64,000 nt of DNA from an uncultured Lachnospiraceae bacterium (GTDB taxonomy: Bacteria; Bacillota; Clostridia; Lachnospirales; Lachnospiraceae): NCBI GenBank assembly GCA_910578085.1, contig CAJTPM010000022.1:1-64000 (forward strand). The letters are read 5' to 3'. The position numbers and the translations under genes were made by a program. This document shows, piece by piece, positions 24,866 through 33,435 of the stretch (positions are counted from its first letter, which is position 1; each line of letters starts with the position of its first letter). The notes under the pieces are model-generated. The model worked only from the letters and a program-made list of their open reading frames with translations, was not told where the DNA came from and did no database searches.

Positions 24866-25327
24866 ATGAAAGGACATTTAGACGCAGAACAGCTGAAAAG
24901 CATGGATTATAAGAGCTTGCAGGCTTTGGCAAAGGACATGGGCGTAAGCGCTGCTGGAAAGGCAGAGGAAATTATAGCCAGAATTGCAGCAGTAGAGGTA
25001 GACGTACCAGAAGAGAGCCAGCTTACGGAAGAGGAAAAGGCGGCGGCAGAGGCGGCACGGCAGGAAGAGGAACGGGCAGCAGAGGCAGCAGCCAGAGAGC
25101 AGGAAGAGGCGGCGCAGGCTGCGAAAGAGGCAGAGGAAAAAGCGGCAGCCGAGCAGAAAGCCAGAGAAGAGGCAGAGGCGGCAGCAGGGCTGGTTAAGGT
25201 AAAGGCTACTACAAGGTTTTTAGACAAGCAGCTTAACCAGATTAAGGACGCAGGAGAGGCTTACAGCGTAAGCAGGGGACGTGCGGCAGAGCTGGCGGCA
25301 GCAGGCGTGGCAGAAATCGTGGGATAA
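24866..25327 (+). CDS. Virion-associated protein with SAP-like head and Ala/Glu coiled coil
   Basis: Residues about 8-45 form a SAP/HeH-like helix-extended-helix (DYKSLQALAKDMGVSAAGKAEE), a fold that binds DNA. Residues 55-110 are a long Ala/Glu/Lys helix. The C-terminal 45 residues (VKATTRFLDKQLNQIKDAGE) look like a small beta domain seen in head-tail region proteins. Probably a head decoration or internal protein. The role is inferred from position after the capsid gene. Confidence 0.55.
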   Translation: MKGHLDAEQLKSMDYKSLQALAKDMGVSAAGKAEEIIARIAAVEVDVPEESQLTEEEKAAAEAARQEEERAAEAAAREQEEAAQAAKEAEEKAAAEQKAREEAEAAAGLVKVKATTRFLDKQLNQIKDAGEAYSVSRGRAAELAAAGVAEIVG

Positions 25328-25347
25328 CCAGAAAGAGGGTGCAGGAT

Positions 25348-25683
25348 ATGGCGGCAGATGCCACCACATTAACAGAGAAAATGCGGGCGGCGCTGCGTAT
25401 CAGCAGCACCAGCGACAAGATAACGGCAGAAATAGAGGACTGTATAGCCGCCTGCAAAGCTGACCTTGCGAACGACGGCATAAAAGCCATTGACGAGGGC
25501 GACGCACTGATTATAAGGGCGGTAACTCTTTACTGTAAGGCAGAATTTGGCTATAACGACAAAGCCGAGAAGTTTAAGCAGTCATACGACACGCTGAAAA
25601 TGCGGCTTGCTTTGTCGCAGGAGTACAACACAGCGCCGCCCGTGTCCGAAACGGACACCGAGGGCGCAGAAAGCGGGGCGTGA
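25348..25683 (+). CDS. Head-tail connector (gp6-like DNA packaging protein)
   Basis: A helical protein of 111 residues starting at ATG 25348 (GTG 25339 is an alternative). TEKMRAALRISSTSDKITAEI and VTLYCKAEFGY fit the HK97 gp6/Phage_connect family that forms the ring below the portal. The second candidate parS palindrome (25642-25658) lies in its 3' end. Confidence 0.7.
   Translation: MAADATTLTEKMRAALRISSTSDKITAEIEDCIAACKADLANDGIKAIDEGDALIIRAVTLYCKAEFGYNDKAEKFKQSYDTLKMRLALSQEYNTAPPVSETDTEGAESGA
25642..25658. promoter_or_regulatory. Candidate parS site, copy 2
   Basis: Identical GTGTCCGAAACGGACAC palindrome, again encoding VSETDT near the C-terminus of its gene, 8.4 kb from copy 1. See 17240-17256. 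Confidence 0.5.
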
Positions 25684-25684
25684 T

Positions 25685-26014
25685 ATGGCAGCATGGGCAG
25701 ACGAGATTACACTTATAAGCCAGCAGCCGCCAGACGAGCGGGTAAACGCTGGCGGCTTTGAGAATGAGCCGCAGGAAAGCGCCCGTACTGTTTTCTGCAA
25801 CAAGAAAAAAGTAGGCTACAGCGAGTATTTTAAGAGCCAGCAGACGGGCAAGGTGGTAGAGGCGAAATATGAGGTACATAAGGCGGATTATGAGGGCGAG
25901 GACACCGTAGAAACAGACGGGCGGCGCTTTTTCGTGCTTAAGACCTACGACATAGACGACGATACCATAGAGCTTACGCTAACCGATTTGCGCCACAAGG
26001 ACGAGGGAGCGTAG
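25685..26014 (+). CDS. Head closure / head-tail stopper protein
   Basis: The 109-residue beta-rich protein (RTVFCNKKKVGYSEYFKSQQ, RRFFVLKTYDIDDDTIELTL) has the size and position of the SPP1 gp16/HK97 gp7-type stopper that follows the connector. One base separates it from the connector stop. Confidence 0.65.
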   Translation: MAAWADEITLISQQPPDERVNAGGFENEPQESARTVFCNKKKVGYSEYFKSQQTGKVVEAKYEVHKADYEGEDTVETDGRRFFVLKTYDIDDDTIELTLTDLRHKDEGA

Positions 26015-26016
26015 TT

Positions 26017-26448
26017 ATGGGAGAATTTAACACAATAGGGCTAGAGGACGTGATAGAGGCTTTTAGCAGGAGAGAGCAGGCTACCGTAGAGGCAGTGCCG
26101 AAAATGCTTAAGGCGGGCGCAGACGTGCTGGTAGAGGCACAGAAAGCAGAGGCGCAGGCTATGGGGCTGCATGAAACGGGCGGCTTTATCAATTCTATCA
26201 AGGCTACTGCGGTAAAGGGCGACAGCACGGAAAAGCATATTGACATATACCCGCAGGGCAGGGCGAAACATGGAAACGACAGAAAAGGAGATAAAAGCAA
26301 CGTGCGCTATGCGACTATCGGATTTGTGGCAGAGTACGGGACGAGCAGCCAGCAGCCACGCCCGTATATGACCGTCGCAAACGAAAAGGCGCACGAAAAA
26401 GTAGTAGAGGCACAGCGGGAAGTATGGGAGCGTGAAACGGGACAATGA
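26017..26448 (+). CDS. HK97 gp10-like tail completion protein
   Basis: The 143-residue protein has HETGGFINSIKAT and GFVAEYGTSSQQPRPYMTVA, the characteristic C-terminal box of HK97_gp10 proteins that join the tail to the head. It overlaps the next gene by 4 nt. Confidence 0.8.
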   Translation: MGEFNTIGLEDVIEAFSRREQATVEAVPKMLKAGADVLVEAQKAEAQAMGLHETGGFINSIKATAVKGDSTEKHIDIYPQGRAKHGNDRKGDKSNVRYATIGFVAEYGTSSQQPRPYMTVANEKAHEKVVEAQREVWERETGQ

Positions 26449-26771
26449 GCAGCTTAAAAGAGATTTTGGAGAGCGCAGGGCTGCCAGCACAGCGGGGCGT
26501 ATATACTGGCAGATGCAAGCCGAAAGCCTATTATACTTTCCTGCGGCTGCTGGGTGCGCCTGCCGTAAATGCAGACGACACAGAGAGCGAAAGCAAGGAA
26601 ATGTATAGGGTAACGCTTTTTCATAAGGGCGACTATGAGGCACAGCTTAATAAAACTCTGGAAGTGCTGCGGGCGGCAGACGTTTATATTAACAGCGTTG
26701 ACGCAGAGAGCTACGAAACAGAAACGGGGTACTGGTTAGTGCCTATCACAATCGAAATATTAAAGGAGTGA
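26445..26771 (+). CDS. Tail terminator-type protein
   Basis: The 108-residue alpha/beta protein (KAYYTFLRLLGAPAVNADD, RVTLFHKGDYEAQLNKTLE) lies between the gp10-like protein and the major tail protein, where the tail terminator sits in this phage type. The function is assigned mainly from order. Confidence 0.6.
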   Translation: MSSLKEILESAGLPAQRGVYTGRCKPKAYYTFLRLLGAPAVNADDTESESKEMYRVTLFHKGDYEAQLNKTLEVLRAADVYINSVDAESYETETGYWLVPITIEILKE

Positions 26772-26778
26772 CAAGACA

Positions 26779-27342
26779 ATGACACTGGGATTAAGAGATT
26801 TATTTTATGCAGTATGCACAGAGGCAGACGGCATGGAAACCTACGGAACGCCTAAGAAAATGGCAGAGGCTATGACGGCTGACTTATCCGTAAAGACGGC
26901 AGACGGCAGCTTATACGCAGATGATACGTTGAGTGAGAGTGTATCAGAGTTTGCCAGCGGCACGCTTAAGCTGGGCGTAAAAGACCTTACGCCGGAAGTG
27001 CTGGCAGAGGTACTGGGGCAGATGGTAGACCAGAATAAGGTAGTATGGGCTGGAAAGGACGACGAGCCGCCATATGTGGCTATCGGCTTTAGGGCAAAGA
27101 AAACGGGCGGGCGTTTCCGCTACGTCTGGCTGCTTAAGGTTAAGTTTAAAGTGCCGTCTGAAAAGTACGAAACAAAGGGCGAAAGCATCAAGTTTAACAC
27201 GCCAGACATTGAGGCAGACTTTACGGCAAGGAAGAGCGACGGGCGCTGGAAAGCTGACTTTGTAGGCACAGAGGACAGCGACGCAGCTAAAACATGGTTT
27301 ACGGAAGTGCCAGAACCAGCAGAAACAATACCAGAGGCGTAA
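26779..27342 (+). CDS. Major tail (tube) protein, phi13 family
   Basis: The 187-residue protein (GLRDLFYAVCTEADGMETYG start, VAIGFRAKKTGGRFRYVWLL middle) matches phi13-type major tail proteins that stack as hexamers to form the flexible tube of siphophages. ATG 26779 follows AAAGGAGTGACAA. Confidence 0.85.
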   Translation: MTLGLRDLFYAVCTEADGMETYGTPKKMAEAMTADLSVKTADGSLYADDTLSESVSEFASGTLKLGVKDLTPEVLAEVLGQMVDQNKVVWAGKDDEPPYVAIGFRAKKTGGRFRYVWLLKVKFKVPSEKYETKGESIKFNTPDIEADFTARKSDGRWKADFVGTEDSDAAKTWFTEVPEPAETIPEA

Positions 27343-27403
27343 AAAACAGAATAAAGGGAAAGGAGAAAAGGCGCAGCGTATGGCTGCGCCTTAATTTGTT
27401 GAT

Positions 27404-27805
27404 ATGAGCGCAATTAAAGACGGTGGCTATACAGTAACGCTGAAAGGGAAAGAGTACAGACTTCTCTTTACCCTTAACGCACTGGACGAAATTCAGACAA
27501 AATTTGGCGGCTATGACAAGCTGAATGAAGTTTTTAACCAGAGTAACCCAGACTGGGTAAAAGACACAAAATGGCTGCTTACGCTGCTTATCAATGAGGG
27601 GCTTTTGGAAGAGGACGAGAACGCCGCACTTTTCACAGAGCAGCAGATAGGCAGGCTGATACACATAGGAAATCTGGCAGAGGTACAGCAGGCTATTTAT
27701 GCGTCGTTTGCAGCAGGAACGGCAGGCGACGGAGAGGACAGCGGGGAAACGACAGAAGAGGGAAGAGAAGAGGCGGGGGAAACGGCAGCCGTGCAGGAAA
27801 GTTAG
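27404..27805 (+). CDS. Tail assembly chaperone (G-like)
   Basis: The 133-residue acidic protein (YRLLFTLNALDEIQTKFGGY) is the typical first chaperone between the tube and tape-measure genes. Its tail (DSGETTEEGREEAGETAAVQ) overlaps an open -1 frame that continues into the ORF at 27820, so a G/GT fusion by ribosomal frameshift is likely. Confidence 0.75.
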   Translation: MSAIKDGGYTVTLKGKEYRLLFTLNALDEIQTKFGGYDKLNEVFNQSNPDWVKDTKWLLTLLINEGLLEEDENAALFTEQQIGRLIHIGNLAEVQQAIYASFAAGTAGDGEDSGETTEEGREEAGETAAVQES

Positions 27806-27819
27806 ACACTGCACGGCTT

Positions 27820-28008
27820 TTGTATATCGCTATGGTGCTGCTGGGGTACAGGGAGCGTGAGGCATGGAGAAAAACGCCGTACCAGATTGTTACCCTATTC
27901 GGATACCACAAGGAATATAACCCGCACATTTTCAAGCAGGAGCGGGCGGCAGCACCGCAGGCAGCAGAGAAACTGGACGACATTGACATAGCACTAGGGG
28001 GCTTTTAA
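27820..28008 (+). CDS. Tail assembly chaperone, T-like part (frameshift product)
   Basis: A short frame with TTG 27820 or ATG 27832 and no convincing ribosome site (YREREAWRKTPYQIVTLFGY). The same frame stays open upstream through the end of the G-like gene, which is expected if it is translated only as a -1 frameshift extension. The fusion recruits the tape measure during assembly. Confidence 0.65.
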   Translation: MYIAMVLLGYREREAWRKTPYQIVTLFGYHKEYNPHIFKQERAAAPQAAEKLDDIDIALGGF

Positions 28009-28011
28009 TTC

Positions 28012-31000
28012 ATGGCAGACAAAACGGAGAATATCAAAACACGCCTATCTTTTGACGGCGAGGCAGAGTATAAGGCAGCCTGCAAGGAAATTAACAGCAC
28101 CCTTAAAGTGCTTAATTCTGAAATGAAACTTGTTACGGCTGAATATAGGGACAATGCGAACAGTGCAGAGGCGCTGAAAGCAAAGCAGAACGTATTACAG
28201 CGTACATATGACGAGCAGGCAAAGAAAGTAAAGGAAACCGAGCAGGCATTAGAGAAATGCAGGCAGGCGACGGGAGAGAACAGCGAAGAGAGTAAAAAGC
28301 TGGAAACGCAGCTTAATTATCAGAGGGCGGCGCTTGTTAGGACAGAACAAGAATTAAACAAGACCGCAGACGAACTGGAAAGGGCAGAGAACGCCGCAGA
28401 TGAACTGGGCGAAGAGATAGAGGAAAGCGGGCAGCAGGCAGAGAACGCAGGCGGCAAGTTTTCTGGGCTGGGCGGTATTTTAGGCGGGCTGGGCGGCGCT
28501 ATGGCAAAGGGCGTGGCGCTTATCGGTACGGCTGCGGCTGCAATCGGCACGGCGGTAGTGGCTGGGCTGGGCTATGCCGTGAGCCAAGCAGACGAGGCAA
28601 AAGGCGCTTTAAATGATTTCTGCGCAGCGACGGGTACGGCTACGGACGACGCAGGGCAGTACAAGCAGGTTATGGAGAACATCTATAACGCTAATTTTGG
28701 CGAGGGATTTGAGGACATAGCGGCGGCTATGGCAGAGGTACGGCAGCAGGCAGGCGACTTAGGGGCAGACGAGCTGGAAAAAATGACAACCAACGCATTA
28801 GCGCTGCGGGATACGTTTGATTTTGACGTAGCGGAAAGCACCAGAGCCGCCACACAGCTTATGCAGAAATTCGGCTTATCCTCTGACGAGGCGTATAACC
28901 TTATTGCGCAGGGCGCACAGAACGGGCTTAACAAGAACGGGGATTTGCTGGACGTTATCAACGAATACAGCAACCAGTATTCGCAGGCGGGGCTAAGCGC
29001 AGAGGATATGTTTAACTCTATCGCCAACGGCGCTGCTACTGGCGTTTGGAGCATAGACAAGATGGGCGACGCTTTTAAGGAATTTAGTATCCGCATGAAT
29101 GACGGCACGGCAAACGAATACCTTACCAGTCTGGGGCTTAATGCAGACGAAGTGGTAGGGAAATTCCAAAAGGGCGGCGACAGCGCAAAAGAGGCTATGA
29201 GCCAAGTAAGCGAGGCGCTTAAGAACTGCGACGACAAGACGCTACAGTATACGGCGGGCGTGGGCTTAATGGGTACTATGTGGGAAGATATGGGCGCTGA
29301 TGCCTGCACGTCGCTTATGGACGTTGAGGGGCAGATAAGCAAGACCACGGACGCTATGGGGAAGATTAACGCCGTAAAATACGACACGTTTTCAGAGGCT
29401 ATGCAGGGTGCAGGCAGGATACTACAGACCAGCTTTATCATGCCGATAGGCGAGCAGGCGCTACCGATTTTCAGCCAGTTTGCAAACGAGCTGGCGCAGG
29501 GTGCGGCAGAGGCGGGCGGCGATATGGGGAAACTGGCACAGAGCTTTGGCGACGCATTAGGCAACATGGTAAACGGGCTGGCAGAAATGCTACCGCAGAT
29601 TACCAGTTTTGCCGTAGAGCTTGTAAGCGGGCTTGTGGACGGGATTGTAGAGAGTGCGCCAGCAATCGTGCAGGCAGGCGTAAGCATGATTTCTGGGCTT
29701 GTGGACGGAATAGTAGAGGCTATACCGACACTGACGGAAAGCGCAACGGAGATAATAACCACGCTGATAGACGGAATTGTAGAACTGATACCGACGCTGG
29801 CAGAGGGAGCGGTACAGATTATTGCGGGGCTGGCAAAGGGACTGGGCGAGGCGCTGCCAGAACTGATACCGAGCGTGATAGATGCCGTGCTTACCATAGT
29901 GGATACGCTGATAAACAACGTGCCTATGCTGATAGATGCAGCCTTGCAGCTTGTCACGGGGCTTGCAGACGGGATTATAGCGGCGCTGCCAGTCATCATA
30001 GAGAAACTGCCGCAGATCATAACCAGCATAATAAATGCGCTGGTAGAGGGCATACCGCTTATTTTGGAGAGCGCAGGCGACATTATAGTAGCGCTTGTGG
30101 ACGGCATTATAGATGCAATACCGCTGCTTATAGCGGCAGTACCGCAGATTATTGTAGCCATTGTAGAGGGGCTTATAACGGGGCTGCCTAAAATCGTGGC
30201 GGCAGCAGGGCAGCTTGTGACTACGATTTTAAACAAGTTAAAGGAGCTGCCAACGTTGATACCGCAGGCGATAGCGGCGGGCATAGAAAAAATAGCCGAG
30301 TGGGGCGCAAGCATGAAAGAAAAGGGCGGCACAGTCATTACGGAGTTTGTAACAAAAGTGATAGACACCGTAAAGGAACTGCCGCAGAAAATCTGGGACG
30401 GCATAGTTGATGCAGTTACCAGAGTAGCCACATGGGGCTTGAATATGCAGACCAAAGCAAAAGAAGTAATGAACACAATGCTTACGAACATTGTAACCAT
30501 TGTGAAAGAAACACCGCAGAAAATCTGGAACTGCATCATAGGGGCAGTTACAAAAGTTGCTACGTGGGGCGCAAACATGGTAGCAAAGGCAAAAGAGGTA
30601 ATGAACACAATGCTTACGAACATTGTAACCATTGTGAAAGAAACACCCGCCAAAATTTGGAATAGCATCATAGGGGCAGTGAACAAAGTAGCCACATGGG
30701 GCAGTAACATGATAAGCAAAGCCAAAGAGGTAATGAACAGCATGGTTACTGGCGTTGTGAACATTGTAAAAGAAGTGCCACAAAAGATTTACAACAGCAT
30801 TTCTGCCGCCATATCCAAAGTAGCCCAGTGGGGTACAGAGGTAAAGAATAAGGCAGTAGAGGGTATGAATAACTGCGTAAACGGCATTAAAAATGCGTTT
30901 GCGAATATCGGCAGTGACTTTGCAAATATTGGCAGTAACATTGTGCAGGGTATCTGGAACGGTATAAGCAACGGCTGGAACTGGTTAAAAGATAAAGTTT

Positions 31001-31380
31001 CAAGCCTTGCAAACAGCCTGCTAGATGCGGCGAAGAGCGCTTTAGGAATAGAAAGCCCGTCAAGGAAATTTAGGGACGAGGTAGGCGTATTCATGGCGCA
31101 GGGTATCGGCGTGGGCTTTTCTGATGAAATGGGGAAAGTAAACAAGCAGATTGAGGACAACATACCGCAGGAGTTTGATATAGGCGCAAAAGTCAATGTA
31201 GACAAAGATTTTACGTATGACTGGGACGGCGACGGAAACCCGAAAAAGCCAAAGCCGAAAGGCGGCGGGGCAGCAGGCGGCTTTACCGTGATACAGAACA
31301 TTTACGCAAATACCACGGATTATGCAAAGCAGCAGAAAGAGGCTGCAAGACAATTCAGAATGATAGCAAGGACGGTGTAG
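28012..31380 (+). CDS. Tail tape measure protein
   Basis: A 1122-residue protein with an N-terminal coiled coil (about 15-140), a hydrophobic Gly/Ala stretch (about 150-190), and two internal repeat arrays: hydrophobic LVDGIVEAIP-type repeats (about 540-740) and about four tandem 44-residue repeats (KVATWG...KAKEVMN...IVKETP, about 785-960). Its length sets tail length: 1122 residues at about 0.15 nm each suggests a tail near 170 nm. The only GATC of the prophage is at 30015-30018. Confidence 0.92.
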   Translation: MADKTENIKTRLSFDGEAEYKAACKEINSTLKVLNSEMKLVTAEYRDNANSAEALKAKQNVLQRTYDEQAKKVKETEQALEKCRQATGENSEESKKLETQLNYQRAALVRTEQELNKTADELERAENAADELGEEIEESGQQAENAGGKFSGLGGILGGLGGAMAKGVALIGTAAAAIGTAVVAGLGYAVSQADEAKGALNDFCAATGTATDDAGQYKQVMENIYNANFGEGFEDIAAAMAEVRQQAGDLGADELEKMTTNALALRDTFDFDVAESTRAATQLMQKFGLSSDEAYNLIAQGAQNGLNKNGDLLDVINEYSNQYSQAGLSAEDMFNSIANGAATGVWSIDKMGDAFKEFSIRMNDGTANEYLTSLGLNADEVVGKFQKGGDSAKEAMSQVSEALKNCDDKTLQYTAGVGLMGTMWEDMGADACTSLMDVEGQISKTTDAMGKINAVKYDTFSEAMQGAGRILQTSFIMPIGEQALPIFSQFANELAQGAAEAGGDMGKLAQSFGDALGNMVNGLAEMLPQITSFAVELVSGLVDGIVESAPAIVQAGVSMISGLVDGIVEAIPTLTESATEIITTLIDGIVELIPTLAEGAVQIIAGLAKGLGEALPELIPSVIDAVLTIVDTLINNVPMLIDAALQLVTGLADGIIAALPVIIEKLPQIITSIINALVEGIPLILESAGDIIVALVDGIIDAIPLLIAAVPQIIVAIVEGLITGLPKIVAAAGQLVTTILNKLKELPTLIPQAIAAGIEKIAEWGASMKEKGGTVITEFVTKVIDTVKELPQKIWDGIVDAVTRVATWGLNMQTKAKEVMNTMLTNIVTIVKETPQKIWNCIIGAVTKVATWGANMVAKAKEVMNTMLTNIVTIVKETPAKIWNSIIGAVNKVATWGSNMISKAKEVMNSMVTGVVNIVKEVPQKIYNSISAAISKVAQWGTEVKNKAVEGMNNCVNGIKNAFANIGSDFANIGSNIVQGIWNGISNGWNWLKDKVSSLANSLLDAAKSALGIESPSRKFRDEVGVFMAQGIGVGFSDEMGKVNKQIEDNIPQEFDIGAKVNVDKDFTYDWDGDGNPKKPKPKGGGAAGGFTVIQNIYANTTDYAKQQKEAARQFRMIARTV

Positions 31381-31383
31381 GGC

Positions 31384-32271
31384 ATGGAAAATGAAAAGCT
31401 GACTTACAGAAATTCACGGGGCGAGAGCCTAGAGCTGGGGGTAGACAGTATATTTTTCTGCAACATAAGCAAGGACGTAGGAGGCATAGCAGGCGTTACG
31501 AATGTGATTTACAGCACAAACAGCATGGGGCAGCACGGCGACACATACGTAGGGCAGCGCATAGAGGCAAGGGACATGGATATTTTAGGGCATATCAACA
31601 CACGGGACAAGGCGCAGGCATTACAGCTGCGCCGCCAGATGCTTAAAATACTTAACCCAGAGCTGGGCGGCACGCTGACTTATGAGTATGGCGGCTTTAA
31701 GCGTGTGATAAATTGCAGGACGTTTGGAGAGCCGAAGATAGAGAAAAAAAGTGTACTGTATGAATTTGCTTTCCAGCTGGAGTGCCTTAATCCGTTCTGG
31801 CGTGAAGAGGACGAAACAAAAGAGGATATAGCAAGTTGGGTGGCTGCGTGGCATTTCCCCTGCGTGATTGATAGGGACGACAGCAAAAGCATGATATTTG
31901 GGTACAGAGCCGAGAGCGTGATAGTGGACTGCTACAACGAGGGCGACGTGTCAACGGGTATGCGCATACGCTTTACGGCGCTGGGGACGGTAAGCAATCC
32001 CATTCTGCTTAACGTGGATACCGAGGAATTTATACAAGTAAATGCAGTGATGCAGACGGGCGACGTAATAGAGATTAACACGAAGTACGGCAGCAAGGGA
32101 GCTAAGCTGATACGGGACGGGAAAGAAACGGACTATTTCCGCTATATCGACGTAGACAGTACATTCATGCAGCTTGCCATAGGCGATAACAATTTTAGGT
32201 ATGATGCAGCAGGCGGCGTAAATTCCCTTGAAGTTGCGATTTTCTACAACAAGGAATTTTTAGGAGTGTGA
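31384..32271 (+). CDS. Distal tail protein (Dit)
   Basis: The 295-residue beta-rich protein has an N-terminal half (GQRIEARDMDILGHINTRDK then LECLNPFW) that matches siphovirus distal tail proteins, which form the hexameric hub linking tube and baseplate. Next to the tape measure and Tal, as usual. Confidence 0.82.
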   Translation: MENEKLTYRNSRGESLELGVDSIFFCNISKDVGGIAGVTNVIYSTNSMGQHGDTYVGQRIEARDMDILGHINTRDKAQALQLRRQMLKILNPELGGTLTYEYGGFKRVINCRTFGEPKIEKKSVLYEFAFQLECLNPFWREEDETKEDIASWVAAWHFPCVIDRDDSKSMIFGYRAESVIVDCYNEGDVSTGMRIRFTALGTVSNPILLNVDTEEFIQVNAVMQTGDVIEINTKYGSKGAKLIRDGKETDYFRYIDVDSTFMQLAIGDNNFRYDAAGGVNSLEVAIFYNKEFLGV

Positions 32272-32275
32272 CGGC

Positions 32276-33430
32276 ATGGAGATAAGGGTATTCGACAAGA
32301 CCATAGAGCCGCTGGGGGCGATAGACGAAATGGCAACACTGCTATGGCATACGAAATACTTTGACGTGGGTACATTCAGCCTGCTTGCGCCGATTACGGA
32401 CAATAACAGCCGCCTGCTGGTAGAGGGCAACATACTTACAAAGCACGACGGAAAAAAGGAAGTGCAGACCGCAGACGGCGGGATATGGCGCAGGGCTGCG
32501 CAGATTACCTACGTACATATAACCAAAGACGAGAACGGGCTAGAGCAGCTAGAGGCGCAGGGCTATATGTTGAGCCGCTGGCTTAACAAGCGCTGCATCT
32601 GCCCGCAGATTGTGGCGACGGCTACGAACCAGAGCCTTATAAACACTATGGTAACAAAGAACTGCGGCAGCGGTGCAAGTGCAAAGCGCCGTTTCCCGCA
32701 GTTTACCATGTTGCCGCAGGATACCATAGCAGGCAGCAGCGTTGAGTATGCAAACGAGGTATACGCACAGCTGGGGCTTGAAGTCAAGGCGAGGGCGCAG
32801 GCTGGCAAGCTGGGCTATGACATTCTGGTAAACGAAAGAGAGAAGAGATACGGCTTTTATCTGTATAAGGGGAAAGACCTGACGGCGGCAAATAATGACG
32901 GTAACACGCCCTGCATATTTTCCCGTGACTTTGATAACGTGAATGAGCAGGAATATACAGCCAGCATTGAGAACTGCGGCAACTTTATCTACGTGCAGGG
33001 CGCAGCCGACGACGACGGCAGCCAGCCAGTAGTTACCGTGGACGGAGAGGGCGCAGCGGGCTTAGAACTGGAAGAGGTTTTTTGTGATGCCACGGACATA
33101 GCAAGGAAGTACCAGAGCGGGGAAACAGAGGTAACAATACCGCTTAATACCTATCTGGCTATGCTTAAGACAAGGGGCGGCGCAGAGCTGGAAAGCTACG
33201 GGAAAACCATAAATTTTGTAAGTACCATAAACACAAATTCAAACTTGAAATTCAAGAGCGATTTTGATTTAGGCGACCGTATCACTTGCAAAGAGGAAAA
33301 GTGGGGGATACAGATAGACGCACGCATAACGGAAGTGACGGAAACATACCAGAAAGGCGAGGAAACCATAGAGGCTACTTTTGGGGACAGCCTGCCGACG
33401 CTGGTAGACCAGATAAGGAAAGTGAGGTAG
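32276..33430 (+). CDS. Tail-associated protein (Tal / gp37-like hub)
   Basis: A 384-residue protein beginning MEIRVFDKTIEPLGAIDEM with GYMLSRWLNKRCICPQ and a C-terminal GDRITC...ARITEVTETY segment, typical of the Siphovirus ReqiPepy6 Gp37/Tal-like baseplate hub. No obvious peptidase domain, so the wall-degrading activity, if any, resides elsewhere. Confidence 0.75.
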   Translation: MEIRVFDKTIEPLGAIDEMATLLWHTKYFDVGTFSLLAPITDNNSRLLVEGNILTKHDGKKEVQTADGGIWRRAAQITYVHITKDENGLEQLEAQGYMLSRWLNKRCICPQIVATATNQSLINTMVTKNCGSGASAKRRFPQFTMLPQDTIAGSSVEYANEVYAQLGLEVKARAQAGKLGYDILVNEREKRYGFYLYKGKDLTAANNDGNTPCIFSRDFDNVNEQEYTASIENCGNFIYVQGAADDDGSQPVVTVDGEGAAGLELEEVFCDATDIARKYQSGETEVTIPLNTYLAMLKTRGGAELESYGKTINFVSTINTNSNLKFKSDFDLGDRITCKEEKWGIQIDARITEVTETYQKGEETIEATFGDSLPTLVDQIRKVR

Positions 33431-33435
33431 AGGGA

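Noticed and set aside
28683-30764. Long antisense frame opposite the tape measure gene
   Set aside because: Low-complexity Ser/Thr/Ala-rich shadow of the repeat-rich tape measure; no ribosome site and all neighbours are on the + strand.
30360-30850. Tandem repeats as a CRISPR-like array
   Set aside because: Units are 132 bp, in frame and protein-coding, with no spacers.
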